Notes: generated by a model not told the origin, from the letters alone. A stretch of DNA of 64,000 nt from Desertivirga brevis (GCF_017355835.1 NZ_JAFEWF010000009.1:248001-312000), one strand, 5' to 3'. Shown: positions 1 to 10,121, numbered from the stretch's first letter. Made by a program: numbers and translations.

Positions 1-36
1 TGCTGATATAATATCGTCTTTTTCTCTAGTTGCCAT
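1..36 (-). CDS. N-terminus of a minus-strand gene, probably 1,4-alpha-glucan branching enzyme (partial)
   Basis: An ATG at 36 on the minus strand opens a frame MATREKDDIISA that runs off the left edge, so only 12 codons are visible. It begins 25 bases after the stop of treS-mak and in the same direction, so it is the third gene of that cluster. Clusters with GlgE and TreS-maltokinase usually carry glgB here, which would branch the maltose-1-phosphate-derived glucan. The residues themselves are too few to prove this; the product name rests on context. Confidence 0.5.
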   Translation of the reverse strand, partial: MATREKDDIISA

Positions 37-60
37 AATTGCAAAATGTGTAAGGAAAGC

Positions 61-3000
61 TTATGCTTTAGCCAGGGTTTGTTCTCCCAGTATTGCTTTA
101 ATTCCTCTTATCGGGATAATGACCCAAGAAGGCCGGTTGTTTAATTCGTAGTTTAGCTCGTAAACTGCTTTTTCAAGCAGGAAGGTCTGGATCAGTATTT
201 CGAGGCTTTCCTTGTCTTTAGGAATGATCATGGTGTCTTTTACTGTATCAAGGTACCCTTTCATAAAGAAACCAGCCATGTAATGATACCATTGCTCGGC
301 GTATGGGATTAATTGCTCTGCATCCGCCTCACTAATTTTATCATCAAGGAAAAGGCCGGCATAGGCAGCATAATGGAATGATCGTATCATCCCCGCAACA
401 TCTCTTAAGGCTGACCGCTTTAAACGTCTTTCACTATAGGCCTTAGCAGGCTCTCCTTCAAAATCCAATATCACGAAATCCTTCCCGGTAAAAAGCACCT
501 GACCAAGGTGATAGTCACCATGAAGACGTATCTTAACCACGTCTATTTTCTTGCTATAGATCCGCTTGAAGGTGTTAAGTATTTCTTCTCTCATTCCAAG
601 GACCTCCATTGCCTCATCTTTTGCGTCGCCCTGAATCTTATTCAGATTCCTACGCTGATTATCAAAGGTGGCTCTCACAAGAGATTGCAGTGATGAGAAA
701 AGCGAACGTTGATAGTGTAATGAATACTCCTCAGGTTTGAAAGCCGGATCTTCATTGCTCGATGCCAGTAATTTGTGCATTTCTCCTGTCCGTTTTCCTA
801 ATAATTCAATTCTCTCAGCAATGGATGCATCCAACAATTTCTTTATTTGCTCAGGAACCTCTTCGTATGCGACGGGAGCAATCAAAGAACCTTTAAGTTC
901 TGCGGTTGGTGCTTCAACTCGGGTACCTGACAAAATCTCTTCATAGAAAGCAGTTAAACGATCTATCGTAGTTGCCCAGGCATCGCCACTATTCTCGACC
1001 ATCTCCTGCATCATACCAAGAACCATGGTAGAATTTCCCATCTTCCATTCTACTGATCCTGCTAATTGAGGAATATTTGCAAAGTTGGATTCGGCGAGAA
1101 ACTTATTTATCTCGAGGTCTGGATTAATTGCGGTGTCAACTTTCCTGTAAAGCTTAAGGAAGAACTTATTGTCGAAGGTTATTGAACTATTGCTTTGTTC
1201 TGCTGATAGGACCTTCGACTTAATTTTAGTATTTTCTTCTGGATATGCAGCTAATAATTCGCTTCCCGAAAAGCGCAGCTCTCCACTCGGTAACTTTATA
1301 TAGCTTTGGTCTCTCATATATATGAACAAAGCTTTTTGGAAGTCTTCACTAAAGGCGGAATCAAACAGTGCCCCCATATGACCTTCGGTTTTGATCTGGC
1401 AAATGATGGCCTGAGGCGCTGTGGTTGATAGTTCAGTGGCAAGCTGATCAGGAGCAAAACTTACTGGCACCTGATAAGTATCCGGCAAGCCGTGTTGATA
1501 ATTAACCTCAAGTATCAGTATAAGCGCCGGGTAAGGAGTTAAAGGGACATCGGCCTTGTTCACAATCCGAACACTTTCAATACCGCGTGCTTTACCGCCG
1601 AACCATCTAACTTTTAACAAGTATTCGGGGAAAATTTCGGTTTCCAGGACACGCAAAGTATGTTCATCGCTTATAGCTTCCCATGAGGAAAGTTCGATTA
1701 TCGGCAGATCTTTCCTCTCTGTTACTTCCGCATGCACTTTTTCCAGCTGGAACCAATGGCAGTCAAAGGGCCCGAGTGTAAAGAAATAGGGCTTGTCGTC
1801 CTTAACTGACGGGAATTTATTTTTACTTAGGATCTCTACCGGTACATAGCCTTTAAATTCTTTCAAATCTATTTCAGCCGGTTGAGCGTATCGTGAGAGG
1901 TTCACTACTACCAGGATTGTTTCTTCCTGATACGTTCTAGTAAAGGCGAGTATCTTGGAGTTTTCTGTTGCTATAAACTTAAGATCTCCCCGGCTAAAGG
2001 CCTTGTACTGTTTGCGTATATTAATCATACGCTTTGTCCACCATAAAAGAGAATTTGTATTTCCTCTTTGGATATCTACGTTCACAGATTCGTAGTGATA
2101 GGCTGGATCAAGTATTACGGGAAGGTAAAGTTTATGAGGATTTGCCTCAGAAAATCCTGCATTCCTGTCAGCCGACCATTGCATCGGAGTCCTTACACCA
2201 TCCCTGTCTCCAAGATAAAAATTATCACCCATTCCGATTTCATCCCCATAGTAAATAACAGGAGTACCCGGAAGGGAGAATAGAAGATAATTTAGCAATT
2301 CGATTTTAGCCCTGCTATTTTCCATTAAGGGGGCTAAGCGATGGCGTATTCCAAGATTTATCCTTGCTTTTGGGTCTTTAACGTATGCCTTATACATATA
2401 ATCCCGTTCTTCGTCGGTCACCATTTCAAGTGTTAGTTCATCATGGTTACGCAAGAACATTGCCCATTGACAAGTCTCGGGGATTTCTGGAGTTTGATCA
2501 AAGATATCGGTGATAGGATAGCGGTCTTCCATTTGCAATGCCATAAACATTCTTGGCATTACCGGAAAGTGGTAATTCATATGGCATTCATCCCCATTGC
2601 CAAAGTAGGCTGCAGAATCTTCAGGCCACATATTTGCCTCAGCAAGCAGCAAAGTTCCCGGGAAGTTTTCGTCAACGTGCTTTCTCAACTTTTTAAGAAA
2701 GACGTGGGTTTCGGGTAAGTTTTCGCAATTTGTTCCTTCGCGTTCAAACAGATAGGGAACTGCGTCTAAGCGGAAGCCATCGACGCCAAGTTTACACCAA
2801 AAGTCTAATACCCTGAAGACCTCTTCCTGCACGAGCGGGTTGTCGTAATTTAAATCCGGCTGGTGATGGAAAAAGCGATGCCAGTAGTATTGCTGCGCGA
2901 TCGGGTCCCAGGTCCAATTGGAAGCTTCAAAATCCTGAAAAATTATACGTACCTCCCGAAACTGATTTGGGTCATCCGTCCAGACATAATAGTCCCGGTA

Positions 3001-3375
3001 GGGAGAACCTTTAGGTGATCGCCGGGCTCGTTGGAACCAGGGATGTTGATCTGAAGTGTGATTTATAACAAGCTCGGTAATTACTTTCAGATTCCTTTTA
3101 TGTGCCTCTTGTAAGAATGCCTTAAATTCTTCAATATCTCCGTAAGAGGGATTGATGCTATAGTAGTCGGCTATATCGTAACCGTCATCCTTGAGGGGTG
3201 AAGGGTAAAATGGGAGAAGCCAGATTGCAGTTACGCCGAGGTTCTGCAGATAGTCTAAACGTTCCATCAGTCCTTTGAAATCCCCTATCCCATCACAGTT
3301 TCCGTCGCGGAAAGCTTTTATATGCAATTCGTAAATAATTGCGTCTTTATACCAGTGAAGTTTATCGTCAAGCAT
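61..3375 (-). CDS. treS: Trehalose synthase / maltokinase fusion protein
   Basis: A cytosolic two-domain enzyme: TreS isomerises trehalose and maltose, and the maltokinase part makes maltose-1-phosphate, the donor for GlgE. Residues about 1-550 are a GH13 (beta/alpha)8 barrel with the catalytic segments [23 protein letters not shown] and FLRNHDEL. The C-terminal ~500 residues are the maltokinase (Pep2) domain, with the kinase-like segment [14 protein letters not shown] followed by VILDFEGEP. The length of 1104 residues fits the fused form rather than a stand-alone TreS (~570). The start [16 protein letters not shown] is the usual TreS N-terminus. The gene lies 36 bases after glgE in the same direction, so the two are probably cotranscribed. 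Confidence 0.95.
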   Translation of the reverse strand: MLDDKLHWYKDAIIYELHIKAFRDGNCDGIGDFKGLMERLDYLQNLGVTAIWLLPFYPSPLKDDGYDIADYYSINPSYGDIEEFKAFLQEAHKRNLKVITELVINHTSDQHPWFQRARRSPKGSPYRDYYVWTDDPNQFREVRIIFQDFEASNWTWDPIAQQYYWHRFFHHQPDLNYDNPLVQEEVFRVLDFWCKLGVDGFRLDAVPYLFEREGTNCENLPETHVFLKKLRKHVDENFPGTLLLAEANMWPEDSAAYFGNGDECHMNYHFPVMPRMFMALQMEDRYPITDIFDQTPEIPETCQWAMFLRNHDELTLEMVTDEERDYMYKAYVKDPKARINLGIRHRLAPLMENSRAKIELLNYLLFSLPGTPVIYYGDEIGMGDNFYLGDRDGVRTPMQWSADRNAGFSEANPHKLYLPVILDPAYHYESVNVDIQRGNTNSLLWWTKRMINIRKQYKAFSRGDLKFIATENSKILAFTRTYQEETILVVVNLSRYAQPAEIDLKEFKGYVPVEILSKNKFPSVKDDKPYFFTLGPFDCHWFQLEKVHAEVTERKDLPIIELSSWEAISDEHTLRVLETEIFPEYLLKVRWFGGKARGIESVRIVNKADVPLTPYPALILILEVNYQHGLPDTYQVPVSFAPDQLATELSTTAPQAIICQIKTEGHMGALFDSAFSEDFQKALFIYMRDQSYIKLPSGELRFSGSELLAAYPEENTKIKSKVLSAEQSNSSITFDNKFFLKLYRKVDTAINPDLEINKFLAESNFANIPQLAGSVEWKMGNSTMVLGMMQEMVENSGDAWATTIDRLTAFYEEILSGTRVEAPTAELKGSLIAPVAYEEVPEQIKKLLDASIAERIELLGKRTGEMHKLLASSNEDPAFKPEEYSLHYQRSLFSSLQSLVRATFDNQRRNLNKIQGDAKDEAMEVLGMREEILNTFKRIYSKKIDVVKIRLHGDYHLGQVLFTGKDFVILDFEGEPAKAYSERRLKRSALRDVAGMIRSFHYAAYAGLFLDDKISEADAEQLIPYAEQWYHYMAGFFMKGYLDTVKDTMIIPKDKESLEILIQTFLLEKAVYELNYELNNRPSWVIIPIRGIKAILGEQTLAKA

Positions 3376-3411
3376 AATGATAGTCAGTTTAATTTTAAAT
3401 GTTTGAGCGTA

Positions 3412-5373
3412 TTACAACATTTGTTCCTGCTGCTCTACTCTGAATACATGGGCTGGCATTTCGTAAGGGTTCAGCTCAACGTAATTCCATTCGCCATTCC
3501 ACGTATATTTACTGCCACTAAGTAGGTCGTGAACAGTAAACGGTTGCTCATGAGTCAGCCCGAGTTCCTGTAATGGAACTTTAACCATCGCTCCCTGAGT
3601 ATGATGAACGTCGAGATTTGCCGCCATAATCAAAGCATTCTTAGATTTCTTATCCGTTTTTGCATAACAGATAATATTATCGTTAGTGGTTGGGGCAAGG
3701 CTTATGTTCCACGTAGATTGAAGGGCCGGATTTTGCTTCCGGATTTTATTTATTCGCCCAATAATTTCTTTAATTCGGGTATATTGATCCCAATCCCAGT
3801 GCTTTATCTCGTATTTTTCGTTATCGATGTACTCCTCTTTTCCTGGTCGGGGTGTGTTTAATCCAAATTCATACACGGGTCCATACAGACCGTAATTAGA
3901 GGAAAGCGTTGCCGCCAAAAGAACACGCAGGATATGGGCGTTTTCGCCTCCATATGTTAGTTCCGGGGGAAGGATATCCGGAGTATTAGGCCAGAAATTG
4001 GGGCGGAAGAAATAACGTTGCTCTGTTTTAGTTAGTTCCGTCATGTATTCTTCCAGCTCGTATTTATTATTTCTCCATGTAAAGTAGGTGTACGATTGGT
4101 TGAAGCCCGCTTTGGCCAATCGTTCCATTCTTCTGGGACGCGTAAATGCTTCTGCCAGGAAAATTATTTCAGGATGTTTTGCCCGAACCTCTTTGATCAT
4201 CCATTCCCAGAAGGGAAAGGCTTTGGTATGGGGATTATCTATACGGAAAATGGTGATACCCTGGTCAATCCAGTAATCAATCACACTTTTTAATTCTTGC
4301 CAGAGATTCTCCCAATCTTCCGTCTCGAAATTAATCGGCAGAATGTCTTCGTACTTTTTCGGAGGGTTTTCCGCGTATTGGACCGTTCCATCAGGCCGCC
4401 ATTTAAACCAAGAAGGATGCTCTGTTACGTAGGGGTGGTCCGGTGCGCATTGGTAAGCAATGTCCATTGCAATCTCGATATCCAGTTTTTTGGCTTCTTG
4501 CACCAATTCTTTGAAGTCCTGCAATGTTCCCAGCTCTGGATGAATGTCTTTATGTCCTCCCAATCGGTTTCCTATTGCCCAGGGTGAGCCTGGTTCTCCA
4601 GGTTCCGTTGTTAAGGAGTTGTTTTTTCCTTTACGGTTAATCTCGCCAATTGGATGTATAGGAGGGAAATACAGGACATCAAAGCCTAGTTTCGCCACCC
4701 GTGGAAGTACTCTTTTTACATCCTGGAATGTCCCGTGCTTATCGGGTTCAGAGGCTGTAGAACGGGGAAATAGCTCATACCAGGTGCTGAACGCCGCTTT
4801 TTTACGTTCCACCTCGACAACAAATTCGGAACTCACAGTATCCATAGATTGGTCGCGGTATTTCCTAACGAGCTTAGACACTTCATCGCCACAAGCCAAG
4901 GCTACCGAAATTTCTTGTTCTTCGTTTTTTCTAATAGAATTCGCCCAGCTAAGCAAAGTTGCGGCATCTGTTTTTTCGGCAATTTTTGCTGCTTTCTCAA
5001 GCATTTCCACACCGATAAGGAGTTCTACGCTGATATCTTGCCCTGCGTCAGATTTTTTTCGCAGGCCTAACTGCCAGGTGGTAAAATGATCTATCCAGCC
5101 CCTGATGCGAAAATTTAAGAAACCGGTTTCGCGAGGTTCAACTGTAGCCTCCCAGTAATCGTTAATAACGAAATTCAGGGGAATTTCTATCCAATTATTT
5201 TCGCCAGCCTGTTTTATCTCTACAGAAGCTGCCACCTCGTCGTGCCCATCGGCAAATATGCTTGCTGAAATAAGCAAATCTTCATGTATCGCTGCTTTTG
5301 CTGGATATGTACCACCTTCAACCTGGGGTGATATAGCAGTAATAATCACTCTTTTTCTACCGTTCGGATTCAT
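3412..5373 (-). CDS. glgE: Alpha-1,4-glucan:maltose-1-phosphate maltosyltransferase GlgE
   Basis: GlgE (GH13_3) extends alpha-1,4-glucans using alpha-maltose-1-phosphate. At 653 residues it has the normal family length. The N-terminal ~180 residues form the beta-sandwich and helical insert typical of GlgE. The catalytic barrel follows with YFPPIHPIGEINRKGKNNS, the nucleophile segment FRIDNPHTKAF, the acid/base segment IIFLAEAFTRP and a C-terminal beta domain. The start MNPNGRKRVIITAISPQVEGG matches the GlgE N-terminus. It is the first gene of the minus-strand alpha-glucan cluster and supplies chains to the presumed branching enzyme at the left edge. Confidence 0.96.
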   Translation of the reverse strand: MNPNGRKRVIITAISPQVEGGTYPAKAAIHEDLLISASIFADGHDEVAASVEIKQAGENNWIEIPLNFVINDYWEATVEPRETGFLNFRIRGWIDHFTTWQLGLRKKSDAGQDISVELLIGVEMLEKAAKIAEKTDAATLLSWANSIRKNEEQEISVALACGDEVSKLVRKYRDQSMDTVSSEFVVEVERKKAAFSTWYELFPRSTASEPDKHGTFQDVKRVLPRVAKLGFDVLYFPPIHPIGEINRKGKNNSLTTEPGEPGSPWAIGNRLGGHKDIHPELGTLQDFKELVQEAKKLDIEIAMDIAYQCAPDHPYVTEHPSWFKWRPDGTVQYAENPPKKYEDILPINFETEDWENLWQELKSVIDYWIDQGITIFRIDNPHTKAFPFWEWMIKEVRAKHPEIIFLAEAFTRPRRMERLAKAGFNQSYTYFTWRNNKYELEEYMTELTKTEQRYFFRPNFWPNTPDILPPELTYGGENAHILRVLLAATLSSNYGLYGPVYEFGLNTPRPGKEEYIDNEKYEIKHWDWDQYTRIKEIIGRINKIRKQNPALQSTWNISLAPTTNDNIICYAKTDKKSKNALIMAANLDVHHTQGAMVKVPLQELGLTHEQPFTVHDLLSGSKYTWNGEWNYVELNPYEMPAHVFRVEQQEQML

Positions 5374-5571
5374 TAGCAGATGTTTTAAGCAGACAGTTGT
5401 TTGTCTTACATAGGTTCTAGCAGAAAACTTATCATTAGTCTAAAAGTTTGCGAAAAGTGAGAGAAAGGGTAATTGTTAGGTATAGGTATATGCAATGTAT
5501 AAAGTGCTTTATTTAAATTAATTTTTTTTGAACGATTTTGAAGATCTGTTGTTGTAGGTTGGGGTAGTTAT

Positions 5572-5952
5572 ATGAAAAGAGTGCTGGTCTGCGACGACGA
5601 ACAGGATATTTTAGATATTATTGAATTTGTGTTAGCCGATGCCGGGTGGGAGGTTTTCACAACAACTCATGTTAACGACATATTAGATCAGGTTGAAAAT
5701 TCGCATCCATCAGTGATCCTTATGGATAATTGGATCCCTGGAACGGGAGGGATAACAGCAACCAAAACCATCAAGAGTCATCCATCTTTTAGAGGGATAC
5801 CGGTGGTTTATATTACAGCAAACAACGATATTAATCATTTGGCTAGTGAAGCAGGAGCAGATTATGCACTTCCAAAACCTTTTGATCTGGATCTGCTTGA
5901 AAAGGTGGTTGAAGAAGCTTATCTTAAAAGAGAAGAAGGAATGGTTCAATGA
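5572..5952 (+). CDS. Single-domain response regulator (CheY-like receiver)
   Basis: A 126-residue stand-alone receiver domain with no output domain. The acidic pair D8/D9, phospho-acceptor D52, switch T82 and K102 in LPKPF are all in place, so it should be phosphorylatable. No histidine kinase is adjacent; the nearest in the window is the PAS kinase near 36 kb, and a link between them is only a guess. It is read away from glgE and precedes ung, which faces it tail to tail. Confidence 0.88.
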   Translation: MKRVLVCDDEQDILDIIEFVLADAGWEVFTTTHVNDILDQVENSHPSVILMDNWIPGTGGITATKTIKSHPSFRGIPVVYITANNDINHLASEAGADYALPKPFDLDLLEKVVEEAYLKREEGMVQ

Positions 5953-5993
5953 TTACATTCTGATTTCCTAACACTGAAGTTATCCTTCAGGAA

Positions 5994-6662
5994 TTACGTC
6001 TGCCAATCGATAGGGCGATTGCCTTGTTGCCCGAGAATTACATTTGTTTTCGAAAAATGCTGGCAACCCAGGAAGCCCTGAGCTAGTGGCGAAGGATGAG
6101 GCGCTTTGAGCACATGGTGTTTGTTCGTATCAATGTAAGCAGCTTTTGATTGTGCGAATTTGCCCCAGAGTAAGAATACTAAGCCTTGCTTTTGATCTGC
6201 CAGTTTTCGAATGGCTGTGTCTGTAAATTGCTCCCAGCCCTTATTTTGATGAGAACCCGCTACCCCAGCCCTAACTGTAAGCGTGGCATTTAAAAGTAAA
6301 ACCCCCTGATCTGCCCATTTTGTCAAATCACCATGGTCTGGGATTTTAAACCCCGGTATATCTGTTGATAGTTCTTTAAAAATATTTCGGAGGGAAGGAG
6401 GGATTGGAACGCCACGTTGAACTGAAAATGATAGTCCATGCGCCTGACCGGGGCCATGATACGGATCCTGACCAATAATAACAGCCTTCACCTGCGATAC
6501 AGGCGTATGATTAAATGCATTGAAAATTAGGCTTCCCGGAGGATATATTGTTTTTCCTTCCTCTTTTTCCGCTTTCAGAAATGCCCGCAATTGCACCATA
6601 TAATCCTTTTCAAATTCCTCTCCCAAAAGCTCTTTCCACGATTCATCTATTTGAATTGCCAT
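5994..6662 (-). CDS. ung: Uracil-DNA glycosylase
   Basis: Family 1 UDG, which removes uracil from DNA to start base excision repair. The 222 residues match the family length. The water-activating loop [18 protein letters not shown] (catalytic D66), the LLLNATLTV segment (uracil-specificity Asn) and the DNA-intercalation motif HPSPLAQ (H189) are intact. The start at 6662 gives MAIQIDESW, a normal N-terminus. It is divergent from the small membrane protein at 6734. Confidence 0.97.
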   Translation of the reverse strand: MAIQIDESWKELLGEEFEKDYMVQLRAFLKAEKEEGKTIYPPGSLIFNAFNHTPVSQVKAVIIGQDPYHGPGQAHGLSFSVQRGVPIPPSLRNIFKELSTDIPGFKIPDHGDLTKWADQGVLLLNATLTVRAGVAGSHQNKGWEQFTDTAIRKLADQKQGLVFLLWGKFAQSKAAYIDTNKHHVLKAPHPSPLAQGFLGCQHFSKTNVILGQQGNRPIDWQT

Positions 6663-6733
6663 AATTCTCTGTTTTCTTGTTTAAGCAGTTTAATAAGCAG
6701 ATATTTGCGCCACAAAATAAAGAAATATTAGAA

Positions 6734-7291
6734 ATGCCAAATATTTTAAGGTTAATTATAGCTTTTGCGGTGTTGGGTGCTGCGGTAACACTATTCGTTT
6801 TTGGACACTGGGGCTGGGGTATACTTGCCCTGCTTTTATCGATAATAGTGGTTGTTACCTTCTTCTTTAATGAGAAAATGCTTTTAGCTCAATATTACCT
6901 TAGAAAGGAGAACATGGAAGGTGCTGAGAAATGGCTAAACAATATAAAGAATTACGAGAAAGAATTGATCAAGCAGCAGCACGGATACTATCACTTATTG
7001 CTGGGTTTGATTGAGTCGCGTCGTGCGCCAATGCAATCTGAAAAGTTTTTCAAAAAAGCACTGTCTCTTGGAATGACTATGGATCATAATATTGCCCTTG
7101 CAAAATTGAGCCTTGCCGGAATTGCCATGGCAAAAAGAAATAAGAGAGAAGCTCAAATGTATTTGCAGGAAGCTAAAAAAGCCGATAAAAACAAACTTCT
7201 TGCCGAGCAGATCAAGATGATGCAAGGTCAGATGGTCCAAATGGATAAAACAGTTGTGCAGTCCAGAGGTGGTGGCGGATTCAGAAGATAG
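6734..7291 (+). CDS. Small membrane protein with TPR-like cytoplasmic tail, function unknown
   Basis: A 185-residue protein starting at MPNILRLIIAF. A further upstream start at 6677 exists but would leave only 14 bases to the divergent ung start, so the internal ATG is preferred. Two hydrophobic helices lie in the first ~45 residues. They are followed by a helical, tetratricopeptide-like segment (AQYYLRKENMEGAEKWL, then KKALSLGMTMDHNIALAKL) and a glycine-rich basic end, GGGGFRR. The layout suggests a membrane-anchored scaffold, but no function is recognised. A strong terminator follows. Confidence 0.75.
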   Translation: MPNILRLIIAFAVLGAAVTLFVFGHWGWGILALLLSIIVVVTFFFNEKMLLAQYYLRKENMEGAEKWLNNIKNYEKELIKQQHGYYHLLLGLIESRRAPMQSEKFFKKALSLGMTMDHNIALAKLSLAGIAMAKRNKREAQMYLQEAKKADKNKLLAEQIKMMQGQMVQMDKTVVQSRGGGGFRR

Positions 7292-7309
7292 ACCGTTTAT
7301 AAAATATGA

Positions 7310-7336
7310 AGGCCCTTAAACGAGGGCTTTTTTTTT
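7310..7336 (+). terminator. Intrinsic terminator after the small membrane protein
   Basis: The stem GCCCT (7312-7316) pairs with AGGGC (7323-7327) around loop TAAACG, with A-U/G-U extension at the base and a run of nine T from 7328. It lies 20 bases after the stop codon at 7291. Confidence 0.88.
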
Positions 7337-7594
7337 GAGATTTAAATTTGTTACTGAATTCCCAATAAAGAACTCTAAGGCTATTTTATCATTCAGGTTA
7401 TAAACCTCTGCCTTTGGTTTTGTTGAAACCTTTTATTGCTGCGTTTCAATACGTGGATGGAAAATCATTTAAGCAGGGCGCATCAATCCTATGTGAATAG
7501 CATTCGCATCAGGGTTTGGCTTCTTAAAGTTAAGGGTTGGATTTAAGTTAGATGGTATACTTGTTTAAATAAGGCAGAAGATCACCAGATGATT
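7337..7594. other. Intergenic stretch with no recognised gene
   Basis: About 260 bases between a terminator and the end of the minus-strand 67-residue gene. No open frame, tRNA or convincing stem-loop was seen. Confidence 0.5.
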
Positions 7595-7798
7595 TTATTT
7601 GTCATCCAGGTGATCGAAGTAAGGGCCTCTATCTCTATTTCTACTGATTATATCGTCGTCGCTTACAGAATCAAAGTTGAAAAAAGTTTCAGCTTGTATC
7701 CTTTTAACCAAATTATTTATAAACGAAAGGTCGAAATCTTCCTTGTTTAATTTTATCAGGTACTCCTTCTCTGTGATTTCAATGCTTGATAATTTCAT
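7595..7798 (-). CDS. Small hypothetical protein (67 aa)
   Basis: A short acidic/mixed-charge protein starting MKLSSIEITEKEYLIKLNK and ending DRGPYFDHLDDK. The alternating helical pattern and the charged C-terminal tail recall small antitoxin-like proteins common in Bacteroidota, but no toxin gene is adjacent. It is preceded by an A/T-rich stretch and has the codon use of its neighbours. A real gene is likely; the function is unknown. Confidence 0.5.
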   Translation of the reverse strand: MKLSSIEITEKEYLIKLNKEDFDLSFINNLVKRIQAETFFNFDSVSDDDIISRNRDRGPYFDHLDDK

Positions 7799-8109
7799 TT
7801 CTAATTTTTTATTTTTCTAAAGTTATTTATCCTAAATAATCCAAATGTTTTCGGCGTTTTAAGATATTGTTAATAAAGCTACTTAACTATTTCTTAGCTG
7901 GTAATAATGTTGCATTTATTTTGCTAAGATGTTAAGCAGTATAACAGAGAAAACAACAATTTGTTTTAACCTCATCATTAAGAAAGTAAAAAATGCTTAA
8001 AAAAATATAAGATTAATAGGAATAGGAGCAACTGTGGAAGTCGTAACAAAAAGATTATTGTTCAAAACAAACTATCTGGCCAGCGTCTTTAATAGAAAAT
8101 CGAATAGCT
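7799..8109. other. A/T-rich intergenic stretch between divergent small genes
   Basis: About 310 bases that must hold the promoters of both flanking small genes. No exact TAnnTTTG element, RNA gene or repeat was found. Confidence 0.4.
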
Positions 8110-8361
8110 ATGAATATTGAGGAGAACGAATCTTTAGAAAATCAGGACAGGCCAACGGATAAGCCGGTTCATGATAATACGGTAGATAACAGTAATAAGA
8201 GTGCTAACAAAAACGATTACGATTCTGATATGGAACGTTATCAGCAGGCTGTAGACGCTTCTGAAGCGTCCTTCACTATCGAGCCCGAGAAGGGGTTAAC
8301 TCCAGATCCTGAAACATTAAACAGTGAGGCTGAAAACGAAGGTAATAATGTAAAGAAGTAA
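8110..8361 (+). CDS. Small acidic hydrophilic protein (83 aa), unknown
   Basis: Rich in Asn, Asp, Glu and Ser, with no hydrophobic core and no signal peptide, so it is probably intrinsically disordered. Proteins of this kind are frequent stress-associated orphans in Sphingobacteriaceae. The gene ends 13 bases before a long bidirectional hairpin, which supports it being transcribed. No family is recognised. Confidence 0.55.
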   Translation: MNIEENESLENQDRPTDKPVHDNTVDNSNKSANKNDYDSDMERYQQAVDASEASFTIEPEKGLTPDPETLNSEAENEGNNVKK

Positions 8362-8374
8362 CTCACATTTGTAA

Positions 8375-8413
8375 TAACTATAAAAACCCGGCCTGAACGG
8401 GTTTTTATAGTTA
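8375..8413. terminator. Bidirectional terminator hairpin
   Basis: A 16-bp perfect stem: TAACTATAAAAACCCG (8375-8390) pairs with 8398-8413 around the loop GCCTGAA. Each strand shows a T run inside its descending arm. It separates two convergent small genes and can end transcription of both. Confidence 0.9.
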
Positions 8414-8438
8414 CTCAGTATTTTTTAATGGTACTGTA

Positions 8439-8681
8439 CTATTCTTTTACTATCGTCTTGCGTTCAATAATACGATCTCTGCCTCCCGAACCGCCAAGTA
8501 AGGCAAATAGAAGTACAATTAGCACTATTCCTCCTACTATCCACAACCAGGGGAAGGAAGATGCTGTTTCACCGCCTCCATTTATATCGACGTTAATATC
8601 TGTAGTTCCTGCTCCTTTTTCTTGTGCAAAAGCCATTACGTTTACAAACGCAAGTAGCAAAATTGAATTTAGCTTTTTCAT
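8439..8681 (-). CDS. Small secreted/membrane protein with signal peptide and one TM helix
   Basis: 80 residues: an N-terminal signal peptide (MKKLNSILLLAFVNVMAFAQ, cleavage likely after FAQ), a Gly/Thr-rich linker, a transmembrane helix (FPWLWIVGGIVLIVLLFALL) and a basic tail. This layout is common for short Bacteroidota inner-membrane proteins. The function is unknown. Confidence 0.65.
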   Translation of the reverse strand: MKKLNSILLLAFVNVMAFAQEKGAGTTDINVDINGGGETASSFPWLWIVGGIVLIVLLFALLGGSGGRDRIIERKTIVKE

Positions 8682-8790
8682 ATAAGTAGTGTTTTATATT
8701 CCTTTGCAGATATCTTGCCAGAAAAATACAGGCTTGGGATGCTTATATTTGATGATGTAGGGAGAGGAGACGTCTTCTTCTCTATACACC

Positions 8791-8837
8791 ACTAAATGTA
8801 AAAGGGTACTGAATGCCAGTACCCTTTTACATTTAGT
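8791..8837 (-). terminator. Long perfect hairpin downstream of purM
   Basis: A 21-bp perfect inverted repeat (8791-8811 with 8817-8837) around the five-base loop AATGC. It starts 24 bases after the purM stop. Bacteroidota terminators often have long A/T-bounded stems without a classic U tract, so termination of purM is the simplest role. Confidence 0.8.
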
Positions 8838-8860
8838 ATCAATACAGTTTTAGCTACTTT

Positions 8861-10039
8861 CTAATTGTAGGTGAACTTTCCAAATTCAGAACTAACAGTT
8901 ACTTGTTTTCTGTCAGCAGCCTCAACCCGTCCTACTATGCGAGCATCAATGTTGAAGTTTTTAGAAATGTTAATGATGTCTTCTGCTATTTCTGATGGGA
9001 CATAGAGCTCCATCCTGTGACCCATATTAAATACCTTATACATTTCTTCCCATGAAGTACCAGACTGCTCCTGAATCAAACTAAAGAGAGGAGGAATAGG
9101 GAAAAGGTTATCTTTGATAACGTGAAGTTTCTCTATGAAGTGAAGTACTTTTGTTTGCGCGCCGCCACTGCAATGAACCATACCTGAGATCTGACTCCGA
9201 TATTTTTCGAGTATTGTTTTGATAACCGGTGCATAAGTCCTCGTTGCTGATAAAACCAATTTTCCGGCTGTTACTTTTTCCCCAGTTTCAACGGTCACTT
9301 CGTCGGTAAGTTTTTTCCCTCCTGCAAATACAAGTTCATAGGGCACTGCAGGATCGTAGCTCTCCGGATATTTCTCAGCGACATACTTATGGAAAACATC
9401 GTGGCGGGCAGAGGTTAAGCCATTAGACCCCATACCTCCATTATATTCTTTTTCATAAGAAGCTTGTCCGTAAGAGGCTAGGCCTACAATAACATCACCT
9501 GCCTTAATCCTGTCGTTTGAAATTACATCCTCTCTTTTCATTCTGCAGGTAACTGTAGAATCAACAATGATCGTTCTTACAAGGTCCCCGACATCTGCTG
9601 TTTCTCCGCCAGTTGAATATATTCCAATTCCCAACTCTCGAAGTTCCGAAAGGATTTCCTCAGTACCGTTAATGATCTCAGCAATAACCTCTCCTGGTAT
9701 TACATTTTTATTCCTTCCAATGGTAGAAGAAAGAAGTATATTGTCTATCGCCCCAACGCAAAGAAGGTCATCAATATTCATGATGATAGCGTCCTGAGCA
9801 ATACCTTTCCATACAGAAATATCACCCGTCTCTTTCCAATAAACATATGCCAGGGAAGATTTGGTTCCTGCACCATCAGCATGCATAATATTGCACCACT
9901 TTGAATCGCCAGCTAATATATCGGGAATTATTTTGCAGAATGCCTTAGGGAAAATTCCCTTATCAATGTTTTTGATTGCGTTATGAACGTCCTCTTTTCC
10001 GGCAGAAACGCCCCGTTGGTTGTATTTCAAATCTGACAT
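8861..10039 (-). CDS. purM: Phosphoribosylformylglycinamidine cyclo-ligase (AIR synthetase)
   Basis: PurM closes the imidazole ring in purine synthesis: FGAM plus ATP gives AIR. The 392-residue form starts MSDLKYNQRGVSAGKEDVH. The glycine/Asp motif HADGAGTKSS and the segment IIMNIDDLLCVGA are typical of the PurM family, as is the C-terminal NMGHRMELYV segment. The open frame reaches 10159, but that extension reads through the upstream gene's terminator hairpin and through a TAnnTTTG promoter element, so the ATG at 10039 is the real start. Confidence 0.93.
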   Translation of the reverse strand: MSDLKYNQRGVSAGKEDVHNAIKNIDKGIFPKAFCKIIPDILAGDSKWCNIMHADGAGTKSSLAYVYWKETGDISVWKGIAQDAIIMNIDDLLCVGAIDNILLSSTIGRNKNVIPGEVIAEIINGTEEILSELRELGIGIYSTGGETADVGDLVRTIIVDSTVTCRMKREDVISNDRIKAGDVIVGLASYGQASYEKEYNGGMGSNGLTSARHDVFHKYVAEKYPESYDPAVPYELVFAGGKKLTDEVTVETGEKVTAGKLVLSATRTYAPVIKTILEKYRSQISGMVHCSGGAQTKVLHFIEKLHVIKDNLFPIPPLFSLIQEQSGTSWEEMYKVFNMGHRMELYVPSEIAEDIINISKNFNIDARIVGRVEAADRKQVTVSSEFGKFTYN

Positions 10040-10045
10040 CGGGTG

Positions 10046-10053
10046 CAAAGATA
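10046..10053 (-). promoter_or_regulatory. Bacteroidota -7 element in front of purM
   Basis: On the minus strand this reads TATCTTTG, a perfect TAnnTTTG, followed by CACCCG and the purM ATG. Transcription would start only a few bases before the start codon, giving a very short or no leader. A clear -33 TTG partner is not visible. Confidence 0.6.
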
Positions 10054-10121
10054 AAAATTTAGACGTGAGAAATGACGGTGTGAAGGGCTTTGGTTTCTTA
10101 ACAGTAAGTGATTCATAAACA

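Noticed and set aside
4544..5089. A 181-codon plus-strand open frame
   Set aside because: Fully antisense to glgE, whose frame has clear domain motifs. The plus-strand frame has no recognisable domain, so it is a shadow.
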